Shown here in pieces: positions 52,900 through 61,031 of a DNA stretch of 64,000 bases. The notes beneath the pieces were generated by a model, which worked only from the letters and a program-made list of their open reading frames with translations, did no database searches and was not told the DNA's origin. The translations under genes and the position numbers were made by a program. The stretch covers positions 1 through 64,000 of the forward strand of contig NZ_BMDP01000001.1 in assembly GCF_014635845.1 (NCBI RefSeq), written 5' to 3'. This stretch comes from Oxalicibacterium solurbis. Its GTDB lineage: Bacteria > Pseudomonadota > Gammaproteobacteria > Burkholderiales > Burkholderiaceae_D. The first letter of the stretch is position 1. Every line of letters begins with the position of its first letter.

Positions 52900-54693
52900 T
52901 CAGTTGATCATGACCATCGCGCCCTTGACCGTGGTCTGGCCGGACGCGGACAGTTCCGCCGACGCCGCGCCTTTGGCGACGAAGCCGACGTTGGCGTTGT
53001 TGTTGATGTTCAGCCCCTGGCTCTTGATGTCGGCCTGGGACGTACTTTCGATGTTGCCGGTGGCGGTGATCGTGACCTTGCCCTTGGCATTCATCACGAT
53101 GTCCTTCGCGCTATCGAGGTAGATGCCGTCCGGCTTCAGTTCCAGCGTGTTGCCGTTCTGGTCCGACAGCAGGATGGACTTGGCATCGTCGCTGATGACG
53201 ATCTTGTTGGCGGCCGGCGTGGTCAGCGTGATGATCTTCTTGTCGTCGTCGAATTCGCACTTGAGCATGCTGCGCGTGACGATCGCCTTGAAATTGTTTT
53301 CCGCCGCCGGTTCGTAGGCCGGCTTGCGGCTGCTGCTGTACAGGCTGCCGAGAATGACAGGATGCGACGGATCGTCGTTGAAGTAACCGAGCACGACTTC
53401 GTCGCCGATTTCCGGCAGGAAGAAGGAACCGAAACCGCTGGACGCATAGAAACCGGCCAGCCGCGCCCACACGCCGTCGGTCTCGGGCTGCATCACCGGC
53501 GTCGATACCTGGATCTTGTACTGCCCGTCCGGATCGGCATCGAGCTTCATCACGACACCGATCTGCAGGCCCTGCACACCCGGCGCGAGGCCGGCCGCCG
53601 GCGGCGCGATCACGTCGTCCTGCTGCTCGACGAACCAGCGGTGCGGCATGCCGAACTCGACTTCGGTGACCCAGTTGCCGTTTTCGATATCGTGGTTGAC
53701 GGCGCTGACGAAGACGTTGCCGCTGAAACGCGCGCCGACGCCCTTGATCTCGATCAGAGCGCCCGGCAGCGCCAGCGCGCTACCCTGGAATTTCATGCGG
53801 CCGCGGATGCGCGACAGCCCGGCCTTCAACTGCTGGCCATCGGCCCAGGCCTGCAGCGATCCGGTATCGAGCGGCACGGCAGTCTGCAGGTTGAAATTGG
53901 CGAGGCCGATCACGCCGGCCAGCGTCGCGCTGTCCAGATTGCCCTGTGCATTCAGCGTCTTCGGCGAAGCGGTCGTCTGCGCCACGGCCTGCGTGGACAG
54001 GTCCCATGTCGTGCCCTGCACCGACGTCAATTGCGTGCGCGCATCGATGTCGGCGTGGAACTCCATCAGATCCATGCCGTAGGTGACCGTCAGTACCGCC
54101 GAGCCGCTGACGGCTGGCGGCTGCACGGTGACCTTGGCGGCATCCACCGTCACCAGCATGCCGTTGACCTCGGCACGCGCGACCATGTAATCCCAGTCGG
54201 TGCAGTAGTACTGCACCAGTTCCTTGTGCTGCACCGAGGTCGCCGTCACATCGGCCGACAGGCCGCTGCAGTTGCCGATCAGCTTGCTGATGATGTCGCT
54301 GTCAAGCTGGTCGACGTAGTTGGCATTCTTGCGTCCTATCGTCATGCCGACCGCCTTGTCGCGGCATTCGACGATCAGGCGCGAATGGTTGGCGCCGGTG
54401 ATCTTGATGCTGTGGCGGATGATGACGCCTTCGAAAATCGACGTCTCGGTCGAGCCATAGCCAGCGCTGACGACAATGGCTGCGCCCGGCACGAAATCGG
54501 CGGCGTCGCTCTGCGGGAATTCGGCGTTCGGCATGTCGCCGTCGCGGATGACGATGCGCGCCATCGATACCTTGTTGACGCTCTTGTTGATGCTGACCGA
54601 TTCGATGCCGATGGTGGTCGCCAGCGGACTGCCGTTGCTGGTGATCGTCAGCTTGAGAACGTCGGAACTGCCGACTGCCGGGGAATCTGCCAT
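52900..54693 (-). CDS. eCIS VgrG-like spike protein (Afp8-like)
   Basis: A 597-residue spike. The N-terminal part is gp27-like (phage late control D type: VECRDKAVGMTIGRKNANY, and FEGVIIRHSIKI), the central OB-fold gp5/base V region contains GVMKLDADPDGQYKIQVSTP and LPEIGDEVVLGYFNDDPSHP, a strong signature shared with VgrG, and the end is a beta-helix of short repeats (about 470-597) for the needle. No C-terminal effector extension. Neighbours are PAAR downstream and the LysM protein upstream. Confidence 0.92.
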   Translation of the reverse strand: MADSPAVGSSDVLKLTITSNGSPLATTIGIESVSINKSVNKVSMARIVIRDGDMPNAEFPQSDAADFVPGAAIVVSAGYGSTETSIFEGVIIRHSIKITGANHSRLIVECRDKAVGMTIGRKNANYVDQLDSDIISKLIGNCSGLSADVTATSVQHKELVQYYCTDWDYMVARAEVNGMLVTVDAAKVTVQPPAVSGSAVLTVTYGMDLMEFHADIDARTQLTSVQGTTWDLSTQAVAQTTASPKTLNAQGNLDSATLAGVIGLANFNLQTAVPLDTGSLQAWADGQQLKAGLSRIRGRMKFQGSALALPGALIEIKGVGARFSGNVFVSAVNHDIENGNWVTEVEFGMPHRWFVEQQDDVIAPPAAGLAPGVQGLQIGVVMKLDADPDGQYKIQVSTPVMQPETDGVWARLAGFYASSGFGSFFLPEIGDEVVLGYFNDDPSHPVILGSLYSSSRKPAYEPAAENNFKAIVTRSMLKCEFDDDKKIITLTTPAANKIVISDDAKSILLSDQNGNTLELKPDGIYLDSAKDIVMNAKGKVTITATGNIESTSQADIKSQGLNINNNANVGFVAKGAASAELSASGQTTVKGAMVMIN

Positions 54694-54706
54694 ATCTTTC
54701 CCCGAA

Positions 54707-55399
54707 TCACGCCAGCGGCGGAAAACGCAGCACCGTTCCCGGACGCAGGTCGCGGAAATTGGTGATGCCGTTGAGGCGTGCCACCTGCGGGTAGTAGCCG
54801 CTGTCCTTGTAGATGCGGTAGCACAGCAGCGGCAGCGTATCGCCGGCCTTGACCTCGACCAGGTGCGTCAGGTCCGGCGACGACGGATTGGCCTTCAGCA
54901 TCGCTTCCTGTTCGCTCATCCAGCCGACGAAGGTGATCTGCACCTTGGCGCGCAGCGGCGCACCGCTCGGCTTGAACAGCGTGTAGTCGACGCCGATCGA
55001 TTCGGCGCGGCAGAAGAAAATCAGGCTGCCCCACAGCAGGCGCACGTAGTTCGGCTCGTGGCTCTTGCCGACATACTTGTAGATGACGGTCATCAGCTTA
55101 TCGACCATCGTCTTGACGTCGCTCATGCCGATCAGCGAAACGACACCGGTGCCGTCGAGGATGATGTCCTGCAGCGTGACCTTTTCCGGACACATGCCGT
55201 TGAAACGCGGCGTGGCGCCGGCCTGGCCGATCGTTTTCTTCTTGTTGTATTCGATTGCACGCTGGTGCTTGTAGCTGGACGGATTGATCAAGACCTCGAA
55301 TGCCGTCTGCGAATTGTCGACCGCGATATTGCCGGCCTCGTCCACCGTGCAGGCGGAGATGGTCAGCTTCTTCTTCAGTCCGGTGCTGATTCCTGGCAT
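54707..55399 (-). CDS. eCIS LysM-containing baseplate hub protein (Afp7-like)
   Basis: A 230-residue protein with an N-terminal region (FEVLINPSSYKHQRAIEYNK) found in Afp7-type proteins and a C-terminal LysM-like motif (VEVKAGDTLPLLCYRIYKDSGYY, then LNGITNFRDLRPGTVLRFP). In phage and eCIS structures this protein links the inner tube to the spike hub. Its ATG overlaps the DUF5908 stop (TGATG), so the two are translationally coupled. Confidence 0.9.
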   Translation of the reverse strand: MPGISTGLKKKLTISACTVDEAGNIAVDNSQTAFEVLINPSSYKHQRAIEYNKKKTIGQAGATPRFNGMCPEKVTLQDIILDGTGVVSLIGMSDVKTMVDKLMTVIYKYVGKSHEPNYVRLLWGSLIFFCRAESIGVDYTLFKPSGAPLRAKVQITFVGWMSEQEAMLKANPSSPDLTHLVEVKAGDTLPLLCYRIYKDSGYYPQVARLNGITNFRDLRPGTVLRFPPLA

Positions 55400-55572
55400 C
55401 AGCGTTCACCCCGCTGCGCGAGGATGTCCAGCACCAGCTCGCGGCATTGCGCGAGGATGTCTTCGTGCATTTCCGCGCGCTGTTCATCGGAATCGCCGCC
55501 GCCCTCGCCGCCGGTGGCGCAGCGCTGGACGACATTGGACTTGATCAGCAATTGCCTGATTTCGATGGACAT
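55399..55572 (-). CDS. DUF5908-type mini-protein of the eCIS operon
   Basis: A 57-residue protein beginning MSIEIRQLLIKSNVVQ, the pattern of DUF5908 (family recalled from CIS loci), with a Gly/Asp/Ser-rich middle (about 20-31) and a helical end (HEDILAQCRELVLDILAQRG). It lies between the second tube gene and the LysM gene, the position of Afp6-like small proteins in eCIS loci. The stop is overlapped by the LysM start. It has no independent annotation by length and is easily missed. Function unknown; possibly a tube-hub adaptor. Confidence 0.75.
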   Translation of the reverse strand: MSIEIRQLLIKSNVVQRCATGGEGGGDSDEQRAEMHEDILAQCRELVLDILAQRGER

Positions 55573-55579
55573 GGCGGAT

Positions 55580-56056
55580 TCAGATGAGCCGGTTGGAATA
55601 CGTGTAACTTAACGCGATCTTCTCGATCGCGACTTCGTTCTTGGTCGAGCCGAAGCCTTCCACTTCCCACTTGACGGGAAAGGCGTTGGCGAAGGTCCAG
55701 GCGCGGATCGGCACCTGGTTTTCATCCATCAGGTAGACGGCAATCGGCATCGGCACGATGGGCACGGCGAAATCCATCTCGAACACCGAACGGCACCAGA
55801 TCACCAGCGGCGACGTGGCCGACGCGATGCCGCGCTTGAGTTCCAGCAACGGATGCTTGACGGCCTTGGGCAACTGCAGCTGATAGCGGTTCTCGCCGCC
55901 TTCGGTGACGGTTTCGGTTTCCAGTTCCGAGGTGATGCCCGACACTTCCTGGAAGGAGGTGTCGGACATGCCCATCGTGGCGGAAAACACCACCTTGAAA
56001 TAGAAGGCGGACGGCGGATAGCCGCCCTTCCCGACCAGCGCGTTGGCGTCCGGCAT
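55580..56056 (-). CDS. eCIS inner tube protein 2 (Afp5-like)
   Basis: A 158-residue tube protein of the gp19/Hcp-like family (YFKVVFSATMGMSDTSFQEVSG, then PLLELKRGIASAT, and the last strand KWEVEGFGSTKNEVAIEKI). It differs from the adjacent tube protein and carries a short extra N-terminus (PDANALVGKGGYPPSAFYF). In Afp loci the second tube paralogue sits at the baseplate as initiator. Gap to the first tube gene is 34 bp. Confidence 0.9.
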   Translation of the reverse strand: MPDANALVGKGGYPPSAFYFKVVFSATMGMSDTSFQEVSGITSELETETVTEGGENRYQLQLPKAVKHPLLELKRGIASATSPLVIWCRSVFEMDFAVPIVPMPIAVYLMDENQVPIRAWTFANAFPVKWEVEGFGSTKNEVAIEKIALSYTYSNRLI

Positions 56057-56090
56057 GGTGTTTTACTCCGTGCGATCCGGCTTGCGCCGG

Positions 56091-56549
56091 TCAGCCGTTG
56101 GCGATGGTCAGGCCCTCGTGGACGATCTCGATGGTCTCGATCGCGACTTCGTTGCCTTCCGCCTTCAGGTCGGTGCCGGTGATCTTGGTCGGCCAGGCGT
56201 TCGCCAGCGTCCACACCATCGTCGGCGCGCCGGTTTCGTCGAGCAGGCTGATCGTGACCGGCACGCGCTTGATCGTGTTCATCTTGATCTGGTTGAACCA
56301 GTCCCAGAACTTGTTGTCGCCCTTGAAGACGCCCTTCTTCATCGTGACGTTGCCGACCTTCTTCAGGCCCGGCATCTTGATGACCGAGAATTCCGGGCTG
56401 TCGCCGTGGCGATACTTGATTTCTTCGGACTGAATGTCCAGTCCGGTAATTTCCTGGAAGGACATGACCTGCGAATCCCACTTCACCTGGAAGTAGAACT
56501 TCGGCATCGGCCATACACTGGTGGATTGTTTCGAACCGTCGTCTGCCAT
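56091..56549 (-). CDS. eCIS inner tube protein 1 (Afp1-like)
   Basis: A 152-residue gp19-type tube subunit (PKFYFQVKWDSQVMSFQEITG, LKKVGNVTMKKGVFKGDN, and the last strand GTDLKAEGNEVAIETIEI). It is likely the main subunit of the inner tube through which cargo passes. A GAGGT ribosome binding site precedes the ATG. It follows the sheath gene by 45 bp. Confidence 0.92.
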   Translation of the reverse strand: MADDGSKQSTSVWPMPKFYFQVKWDSQVMSFQEITGLDIQSEEIKYRHGDSPEFSVIKMPGLKKVGNVTMKKGVFKGDNKFWDWFNQIKMNTIKRVPVTISLLDETGAPTMVWTLANAWPTKITGTDLKAEGNEVAIETIEIVHEGLTIANG

Positions 56550-56594
56550 TACTTACCTCTGTCTGAATAGTTTTGATCGAATGGAATAAGCGGA

Positions 56595-58163
56595 TCAGGA
56601 CTTCTGCATCTGCTGCTGGAAGGTGATCTCGATGAATTCGGCCGGGCGGCTGATCGCGACCAGCACGGTCACGCGCAACATGCCTTCGAGGATGTCTTCC
56701 GGCGTCATCGTCTCGCCGAGGCCGACGAACACGGCGAACGCATCGTCCGGGCTGGCGCCGGCCAGGCCGCCGCGCTTCCAGATGCCGGTCAGGAAGTTGC
56801 GGATCATGCCCTTGATCGTGACCCAGGTGTTGGCCACGTTCGGCTCGAACACATAGGCCTTGGATGCCAGCTTGATCGATTCTTCCAGCATGATCATCGT
56901 GCGGCGCACGTTGATGTAGCGCCAGTCGAGGCTGTTGCCGTCCAGCGTGCGGGCGCCCCAGACCAGCGTGCCTTCGCCAATGAAAGTGCGGATCGCGTTG
57001 ATCGACTTGCCGGCGGTCGTCACGTTCAGGTCTTCCTGTTCGGCGTGCGTGATGTTGACGGTCGGGGCCGATACCGAATTCAGGCTGACGTTGGCCGGTG
57101 CCTTCCACACGCCGCGCTGGTTGTCGGTCGCCGTGTAGACGCCGGCCATGGCGGCGGCCGGCGGCAGCAGGTTCAGGCGGCGCTTGATGACGTCGAGGAT
57201 GACGTTGAACACCGGGCTGATCGCAACCAGTGTCTTGTTCAGGAAGATCTTCTTCGTCGCGACGACATCCGGCGTCAGCGACGCATCCTTGTCCCAGGCA
57301 TTGCCGATATCGGCGATCGCGTTGAAGGCAGCCACGCGCTTCGGGTCCTTCTTGTCGTCGTCGGTCAGCGCGTCGGCGAACTGCAGTTCGGTCTTCAGCA
57401 GCGCCTGCAGGTCCGGCAGGTTCGTGATGTTTTCGTAGCCGAGCGAGCGCTCCTGCACGATGGTCGTGTTGACCCACGGGTAGTAGGCCGCGCCAAAATC
57501 GAGGTTGTTGATGCCCAGCGCATCGCGGAATGCGTTGATGCAGTCGCCCGAAGGATCGGTACGCTCCTTGTAGCCGTCGTGGATGTCGAGGATCGCAAAA
57601 CGGTTGCGCATCGTCTCGCCGCAGTGGCGCAGCATCGCCTGCTGTACCGAGGTGCAGTTGTCCTTGTCGAGCAGCATGGCTTCAGGAATCACGACCATCG
57701 TCGGTTCCTGCTCCTTCTTCAGCAGATCGACACCGGCCGTCAGCTTTTCCGCATCGATATCGTCCGCATAGCTGCCGACGGAAACGATGTAGCACGGGCC
57801 GCCGCCGTTCTGGAAGAACAGCATCATGCTGTAGTACAACAGGTATTTGCCGGTATCCTGCGTCAGCATGTAAGGCTTGACTTCCTTCGGATTCGAGTTC
57901 GGTGTGACGAGGTCGAAATCCTTGTCGGTCTTGTCGTCCTTCGGCGCGATCGTGAACTGCGCGTGCGGTGCATAGCCGTAATAGCTGTGGAACTCGGCCA
58001 TCGACGAGATGCGCCACGGCTTGTTGGACAGCGAGGTTCCCTTGTTGTCCGCCATCTCGGTGTAACCGACGAAAGCCGGCACCGCGGTCGCCACCTCGAC
58101 CACGGAATTCGGGAATGCGTTCTTTTCAACGATATAGACGCCAGGCGTCTTGTATTGCCCCAT
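56595..58163 (-). CDS. eCIS contractile sheath protein
   Basis: A 522-residue tail sheath protein. The N-terminus GQYKTPGVYIVEKNAFPNS is typical (handshake strand), followed by ATAVPAFVGYTEMA, and the C-terminal domain has NAIRTFIGEGTLVWGARTLD, then DWRYINVRRTMIMLEESI and LRVTVLVAISRPAEFIEITF, the sheath C-terminal signature. Contraction of this sheath drives the tube. A GAGGAGG ribosome binding site precedes the ATG. Only one sheath gene is present; AFP has three. Confidence 0.95.
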   Translation of the reverse strand: MGQYKTPGVYIVEKNAFPNSVVEVATAVPAFVGYTEMADNKGTSLSNKPWRISSMAEFHSYYGYAPHAQFTIAPKDDKTDKDFDLVTPNSNPKEVKPYMLTQDTGKYLLYYSMMLFFQNGGGPCYIVSVGSYADDIDAEKLTAGVDLLKKEQEPTMVVIPEAMLLDKDNCTSVQQAMLRHCGETMRNRFAILDIHDGYKERTDPSGDCINAFRDALGINNLDFGAAYYPWVNTTIVQERSLGYENITNLPDLQALLKTELQFADALTDDDKKDPKRVAAFNAIADIGNAWDKDASLTPDVVATKKIFLNKTLVAISPVFNVILDVIKRRLNLLPPAAAMAGVYTATDNQRGVWKAPANVSLNSVSAPTVNITHAEQEDLNVTTAGKSINAIRTFIGEGTLVWGARTLDGNSLDWRYINVRRTMIMLEESIKLASKAYVFEPNVANTWVTIKGMIRNFLTGIWKRGGLAGASPDDAFAVFVGLGETMTPEDILEGMLRVTVLVAISRPAEFIEITFQQQMQKS

Positions 58164-58185
58164 ACAACCTCCTCAAGTTAGCTGA

Positions 58186-59022
58186 TTAGCCGATATACAT
58201 TTCCGAGACCAGTGCTGCCTTGCCATCGATCGTTTCCATCCCGATGCGGTTGACCGATGCATTGGGCAGGCGCTTGACGACGACTTTTTCACCGAAGGTG
58301 CCGCGCTCCTTCAGTTGAAACCGCTGAGTGTGACGTTCCTGCATCGGGATCGCCTTGCCGGAACGGAACACGTGCGACGGCCGGCCGCGCAGGCGTTCGG
58401 TGCCGGCCTGCGTGAAATCTTCCCTGCCGTCCAGATCGACGATCGCCAGTTCGCGCGACGACAGATCGCCATCGATGTAGTACTTCCAGTAGCTGCTGCG
58501 GGCGGCGAATCGCAGCGAATAGTCGGCGACGTCCCGCAGATCGCCGTCGCCGACGGCGAACGTGACGACGAAAGCCGGCCGTGCCAGCAGGGCCGCGCGA
58601 TCGACGATGCCGGCCAATTCCGGCGATGCGACATCCTGCAGATCGCTCTCGCCCGCGCATTCCGCTGCATGCAGCCGGCCGCGGCCGTCTTCGCCAGGCA
58701 CGGCACGGCGGCTGTCGAAGACGAGCAGGCGCTGCGCATCGGCGACCGGCGCCGCCGTGTACTGGACGAAATGTGGATCGCTGCTGCAGGCGATGAAGGA
58801 CAGCGCAATGGCCTGCGCACCCGTTTCGCTGCGCAGGTCCGCCAGCCTGTCTTCGTCGCAGAAGATGCCGAGGCCGCCATCTGTGTTGCGGATCACCAGC
58901 TGGGCATTGCGGACGGCGCGTGCAGTCTGTCCTGCCGCCACGAAGCCGAGATGACGGCAAATGCCATCGGCGAAGAAATCGTGCGCGACGGCGAGTCGGA
59001 ACAGCGGTACATAGCTTCCCAT
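58186..59022 (-). CDS. conserved eCIS-associated protein of unknown function
   Basis: A 278-residue soluble protein. The N-terminus (SYVPLFRLAVAHDFFADG, then CRHLGFVAAGQTARAVRN) and the pattern SSDPHFVQYTAAP resemble an unnamed family I recall next to the DUF4255 gene in other eCIS loci. No signal, membrane segment or catalytic motif was recognised. It lies between the cap and sheath genes with gaps of 13 and 22 bp. A role in assembly is likely by position only. Confidence 0.7.
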   Translation of the reverse strand: MGSYVPLFRLAVAHDFFADGICRHLGFVAAGQTARAVRNAQLVIRNTDGGLGIFCDEDRLADLRSETGAQAIALSFIACSSDPHFVQYTAAPVADAQRLLVFDSRRAVPGEDGRGRLHAAECAGESDLQDVASPELAGIVDRAALLARPAFVVTFAVGDGDLRDVADYSLRFAARSSYWKYYIDGDLSSRELAIVDLDGREDFTQAGTERLRGRPSHVFRSGKAIPMQERHTQRFQLKERGTFGEKVVVKRLPNASVNRIGMETIDGKAALVSEMYIG

Positions 59023-59035
59023 TCGTGCCTCGCCG

Positions 59036-59608
59036 TCATTCCTGATGCGTCGCCACGCGCGGCGCGCGCAACGTCGGCACCTGATCGACAGCCATGGCGC
59101 TGTCGATCGTGATCATGCGGACCTTGTAGAGCACCGACGGCAGATACTTGCCGCTCAGCAGGCCCCAGACGTTGTTGAGGTCCTGGATCTTCAGGTTTTC
59201 CAGATCGAGGATCAGGCGTTCGATGCGCGGATCGAGGTCCGGCGTCGATTGATGGTCGAATACCGCCTGCCGCTGGAAAAAGGAGATCGCGCTGGAAATC
59301 AGCTTCAGCGCTTCGGGATAGCTGGTGCCGTTGAAATTGGCGGCGACCATCACGTACAGATTGAGGAACAGCGGCTGCGCGCCGACGGCGATACGCCCGC
59401 TACCGGCCTGGCTGGACTGATGCTGCGGCACCGTGTCCTTCTCGATGTTCGCCACCAGCATGACGAGCTTGTTGCTGACATTGGGAGCGACGCTGCCGTT
59501 CGGCTCGACGATGTTGGAGACGACGACGATATCCTCGGCCAGGCTGTATTCGCGTTTGAGCGACTGGTTCAACTGGCTGGCGAGATGGGCAAGGGCCGCA
59601 TTGATCAT
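59036..59608 (-). CDS. eCIS tail cap/terminator, DUF4255 (Afp16-like)
   Basis: A 190-residue DUF4255/Pvc16-type protein, first gene of the operon. The family N-terminus is INAALAHLASQLNQSLKR, then EDIVVVSNIVEPNGSVAP and NKLVMLVANIEKD, with LNLYVMVAANFNG in the core. Afp16 caps the tube and fixes its length. The ATG at 59608 is chosen because family members start at this point; a longer TTG start at 59632 has no ribosome binding site. Its 5' leader would be ~107 nt if the candidate promoter is right. Confidence 0.9.
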   Translation of the reverse strand: MINAALAHLASQLNQSLKREYSLAEDIVVVSNIVEPNGSVAPNVSNKLVMLVANIEKDTVPQHQSSQAGSGRIAVGAQPLFLNLYVMVAANFNGTSYPEALKLISSAISFFQRQAVFDHQSTPDLDPRIERLILDLENLKIQDLNNVWGLLSGKYLPSVLYKVRMITIDSAMAVDQVPTLRAPRVATHQE

Positions 59609-59721
59609 GCACATCCCATCGGCGTTGGACAAGCAGAAGAACAGCGACGTATGCGCTTTTCTGCCTCCAACCGAGCCGTATCCCTTGCCACCATGAAAGT
59701 TCCCCTGCCGAAACAGGTGAA

Positions 59722-59751
59722 GTTATACGGTCTCGTGCTGTCAGTCGTCAC
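59722..59751 (-). promoter_or_regulatory. candidate LuxR-dependent promoter of the eCIS operon
   Basis: On the minus strand TATAAC (59727-59722) can serve as -10. The -35 position, 18 bp upstream, is the poor hexamer GTGACG (59751-59746), which overlaps the edge of the lux box. A start site near 59715 would place the lux box centre near -44, the arrangement for LuxR-activated promoters. Consensus reading only. Confidence 0.5.
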
Positions 59752-59771
59752 CTGTCAAAAATGACAGGTGA
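59748..59771. promoter_or_regulatory. lux box (perfect palindrome)
   Basis: ACCTGTCAAAAATGACAGGT at 59750-59769 is a perfect 20-bp dyad, extended by TC/GA to 24 bp. It has the ACCTGN/NCAGGT ends and length of lux/tra boxes, to which quorum-sensing LuxR proteins bind. It lies between the eCIS operon and a divergent luxR-type gene. Extra half sites occur at 59738-59743 (CTGTCA) and 59713-59720 (ACAGGTGA). Confidence 0.8.
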
Positions 59772-59818
59772 TCTCTTGCGGATTCTGCGATAAAAAGGCG
59801 ATCTGGCCGAGGGGCTAT

Positions 59819-59834
59819 TCCCATGAATATGGGA
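59819..59834. repeat. 16-bp inverted repeat near the luxR-type gene
   Basis: TCCCAT-GAAT-ATGGGA, a perfect 6-bp dyad about 127 bp upstream of the luxR-type start. It may be an operator of another regulator. Unassigned. Confidence 0.35.
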
Positions 59835-59960
59835 TGTATATGATGTGACAACCTTACGATAATCGACGCAGTAAATTTCCCGTCGGAATGTTTAGGTTCT
59901 TTGAAATGATGAAAATCCCACGGGAAGCTACCGGTGCTCGGCATACCAACAGGACTGATC

Positions 59961-60719
59961 ATGGCACGCAATGATTCCGGTGCTCGCCTGTCCGATGTCG
60001 AGATCGCCGAAATTTCCAAGACCAGGCGCTGGGCCGACCTCACCTGCTCGCTCGAACGCTTACTACCGCGCTTCGGCTATTGCAGGTTCATGCAATTCAT
60101 TCTCTTCACACAGGCCGACGGCAAGATACTCAGCCATGCGCACGGTACGCTGGAACCTTCGTTTGACGTCATTTTTCGGGAAAGTTCCGCAAGCCGCCGA
60201 GATCCGAATTCCATTCATGCCAACGGCACCAATGTGCCCATCGAGTGGACAATCGAACAGATGTGCATCAAGGGAAACAGCCGGCTCTACGATGCATTGA
60301 TGAGCGCGGGCATTCATGGCGGCATCAGCATCTGCAGCCGCAGCGCACAGGCCGTCAGCCGCATCGACTTCTATCGCGAGAAGCCCGCAACCGCATCGAT
60401 GGCGGAACAGGCCGATCTGTTGATGCTGGCGTCTTATACGCATCAGTCGGCGGAATATCTGCTACGCCAGCAAGTGTGCGGCAAGGCTGTCGGTGACAAA
60501 ACTTCTGCTTCCGCACTGTCGGAACGCGAAGTCGAGTGCCTCGGCTGGAGTGCCAACGGCAAGACCAGCGCCGAGATCGGCATGATCCTCGGCATCTCGC
60601 AACGCACCGTCTATTTCCACCTGCGCAGCGTGTCGTCCAAGCTCGGCGTCTACGGCACACGACATGCGATCAGCAAGGCCGTGATGATGGGCATCGTCGC
60701 ACCACGCCATAACGCCTGA
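59961..60719 (+). CDS. LuxR-family quorum-sensing-type regulator, divergent from the eCIS operon
   Basis: A 252-residue regulator with an autoinducer-binding domain (about 20-165) and a C-terminal LuxR helix-turn-helix (about 186-243: LSEREVECLGWSANGKTSAE, then SQRTVYFHLRSVSSKLG). Against TraR numbering the ligand residues align without gaps: Asp70=Asp81, Pro71=Pro82 and Trp85=Trp96 are kept, but Trp57=Phe68 and Tyr61=Phe72. The HTH invariants Glu, Leu, Gly are at 190, 194 and 200. The ATG at 59961 has an AGGA site; a TTG/ATG at 59934 is less likely. No luxI-type synthase is in the window, so it is a LuxR solo here. It probably controls the eCIS operon through the lux box. Confidence 0.9.
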   Translation: MARNDSGARLSDVEIAEISKTRRWADLTCSLERLLPRFGYCRFMQFILFTQADGKILSHAHGTLEPSFDVIFRESSASRRDPNSIHANGTNVPIEWTIEQMCIKGNSRLYDALMSAGIHGGISICSRSAQAVSRIDFYREKPATASMAEQADLLMLASYTHQSAEYLLRQQVCGKAVGDKTSASALSEREVECLGWSANGKTSAEIGMILGISQRTVYFHLRSVSSKLGVYGTRHAISKAVMMGIVAPRHNA

Positions 60720-61031
60720 GCCGTTTTTCCTTTATCGACGTACGACAGGCCTGCTACATGCGCGATGCATGCATAGATATGAAATATGGCGAGGCAAATT
60801 GCAGCAAGGCGGCAACCGGCGTAATCGCAACCATGCCGTGGTCACATGCAGGCACGGCATAGCGTTGCTCCACTGCGGCCGGCCGCCATCTTGCATTTCT
60901 GCAAATCTCCGCAGCGAACGATCATTCTGCCGATCAGTCACATGATCATCCGCGCTATTCCGATCACGGTCGCATCAAGCAAGTGCGCATCGGGGAATGT
61001 TCCGCCGGCAATTCCATACAAGGAGACTGAC
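60720..61031. other. 312-bp intergenic region
   Basis: No credible gene was found between the luxR-type gene and the VOC-family gene. It holds an 8-bp hairpin (ATGCCGTG at 60833-60840, CACGGCAT at 60853-60860) without a T run, and near its end an AAGGAG site for the next gene. Confidence 0.6.

Noticed and set aside
52580-54693. VgrG and PAAR as a type VI secretion system
   Set aside because: No TssB/C, TssJLM membrane complex, ClpV or Hcp set; the spike genes sit inside Afp-type gene order.
31472-59608. Cluster as a contractile prophage or pyocin
   Set aside because: No capsid, portal, terminase, integrase, holin or endolysin genes; DUF4255, AAA+ ATPase and DUF4157 cargo are eCIS features.
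60833-60860. Hairpin downstream of the luxR-type gene as intrinsic terminator
   Set aside because: The stem is good but no T run follows on either strand.
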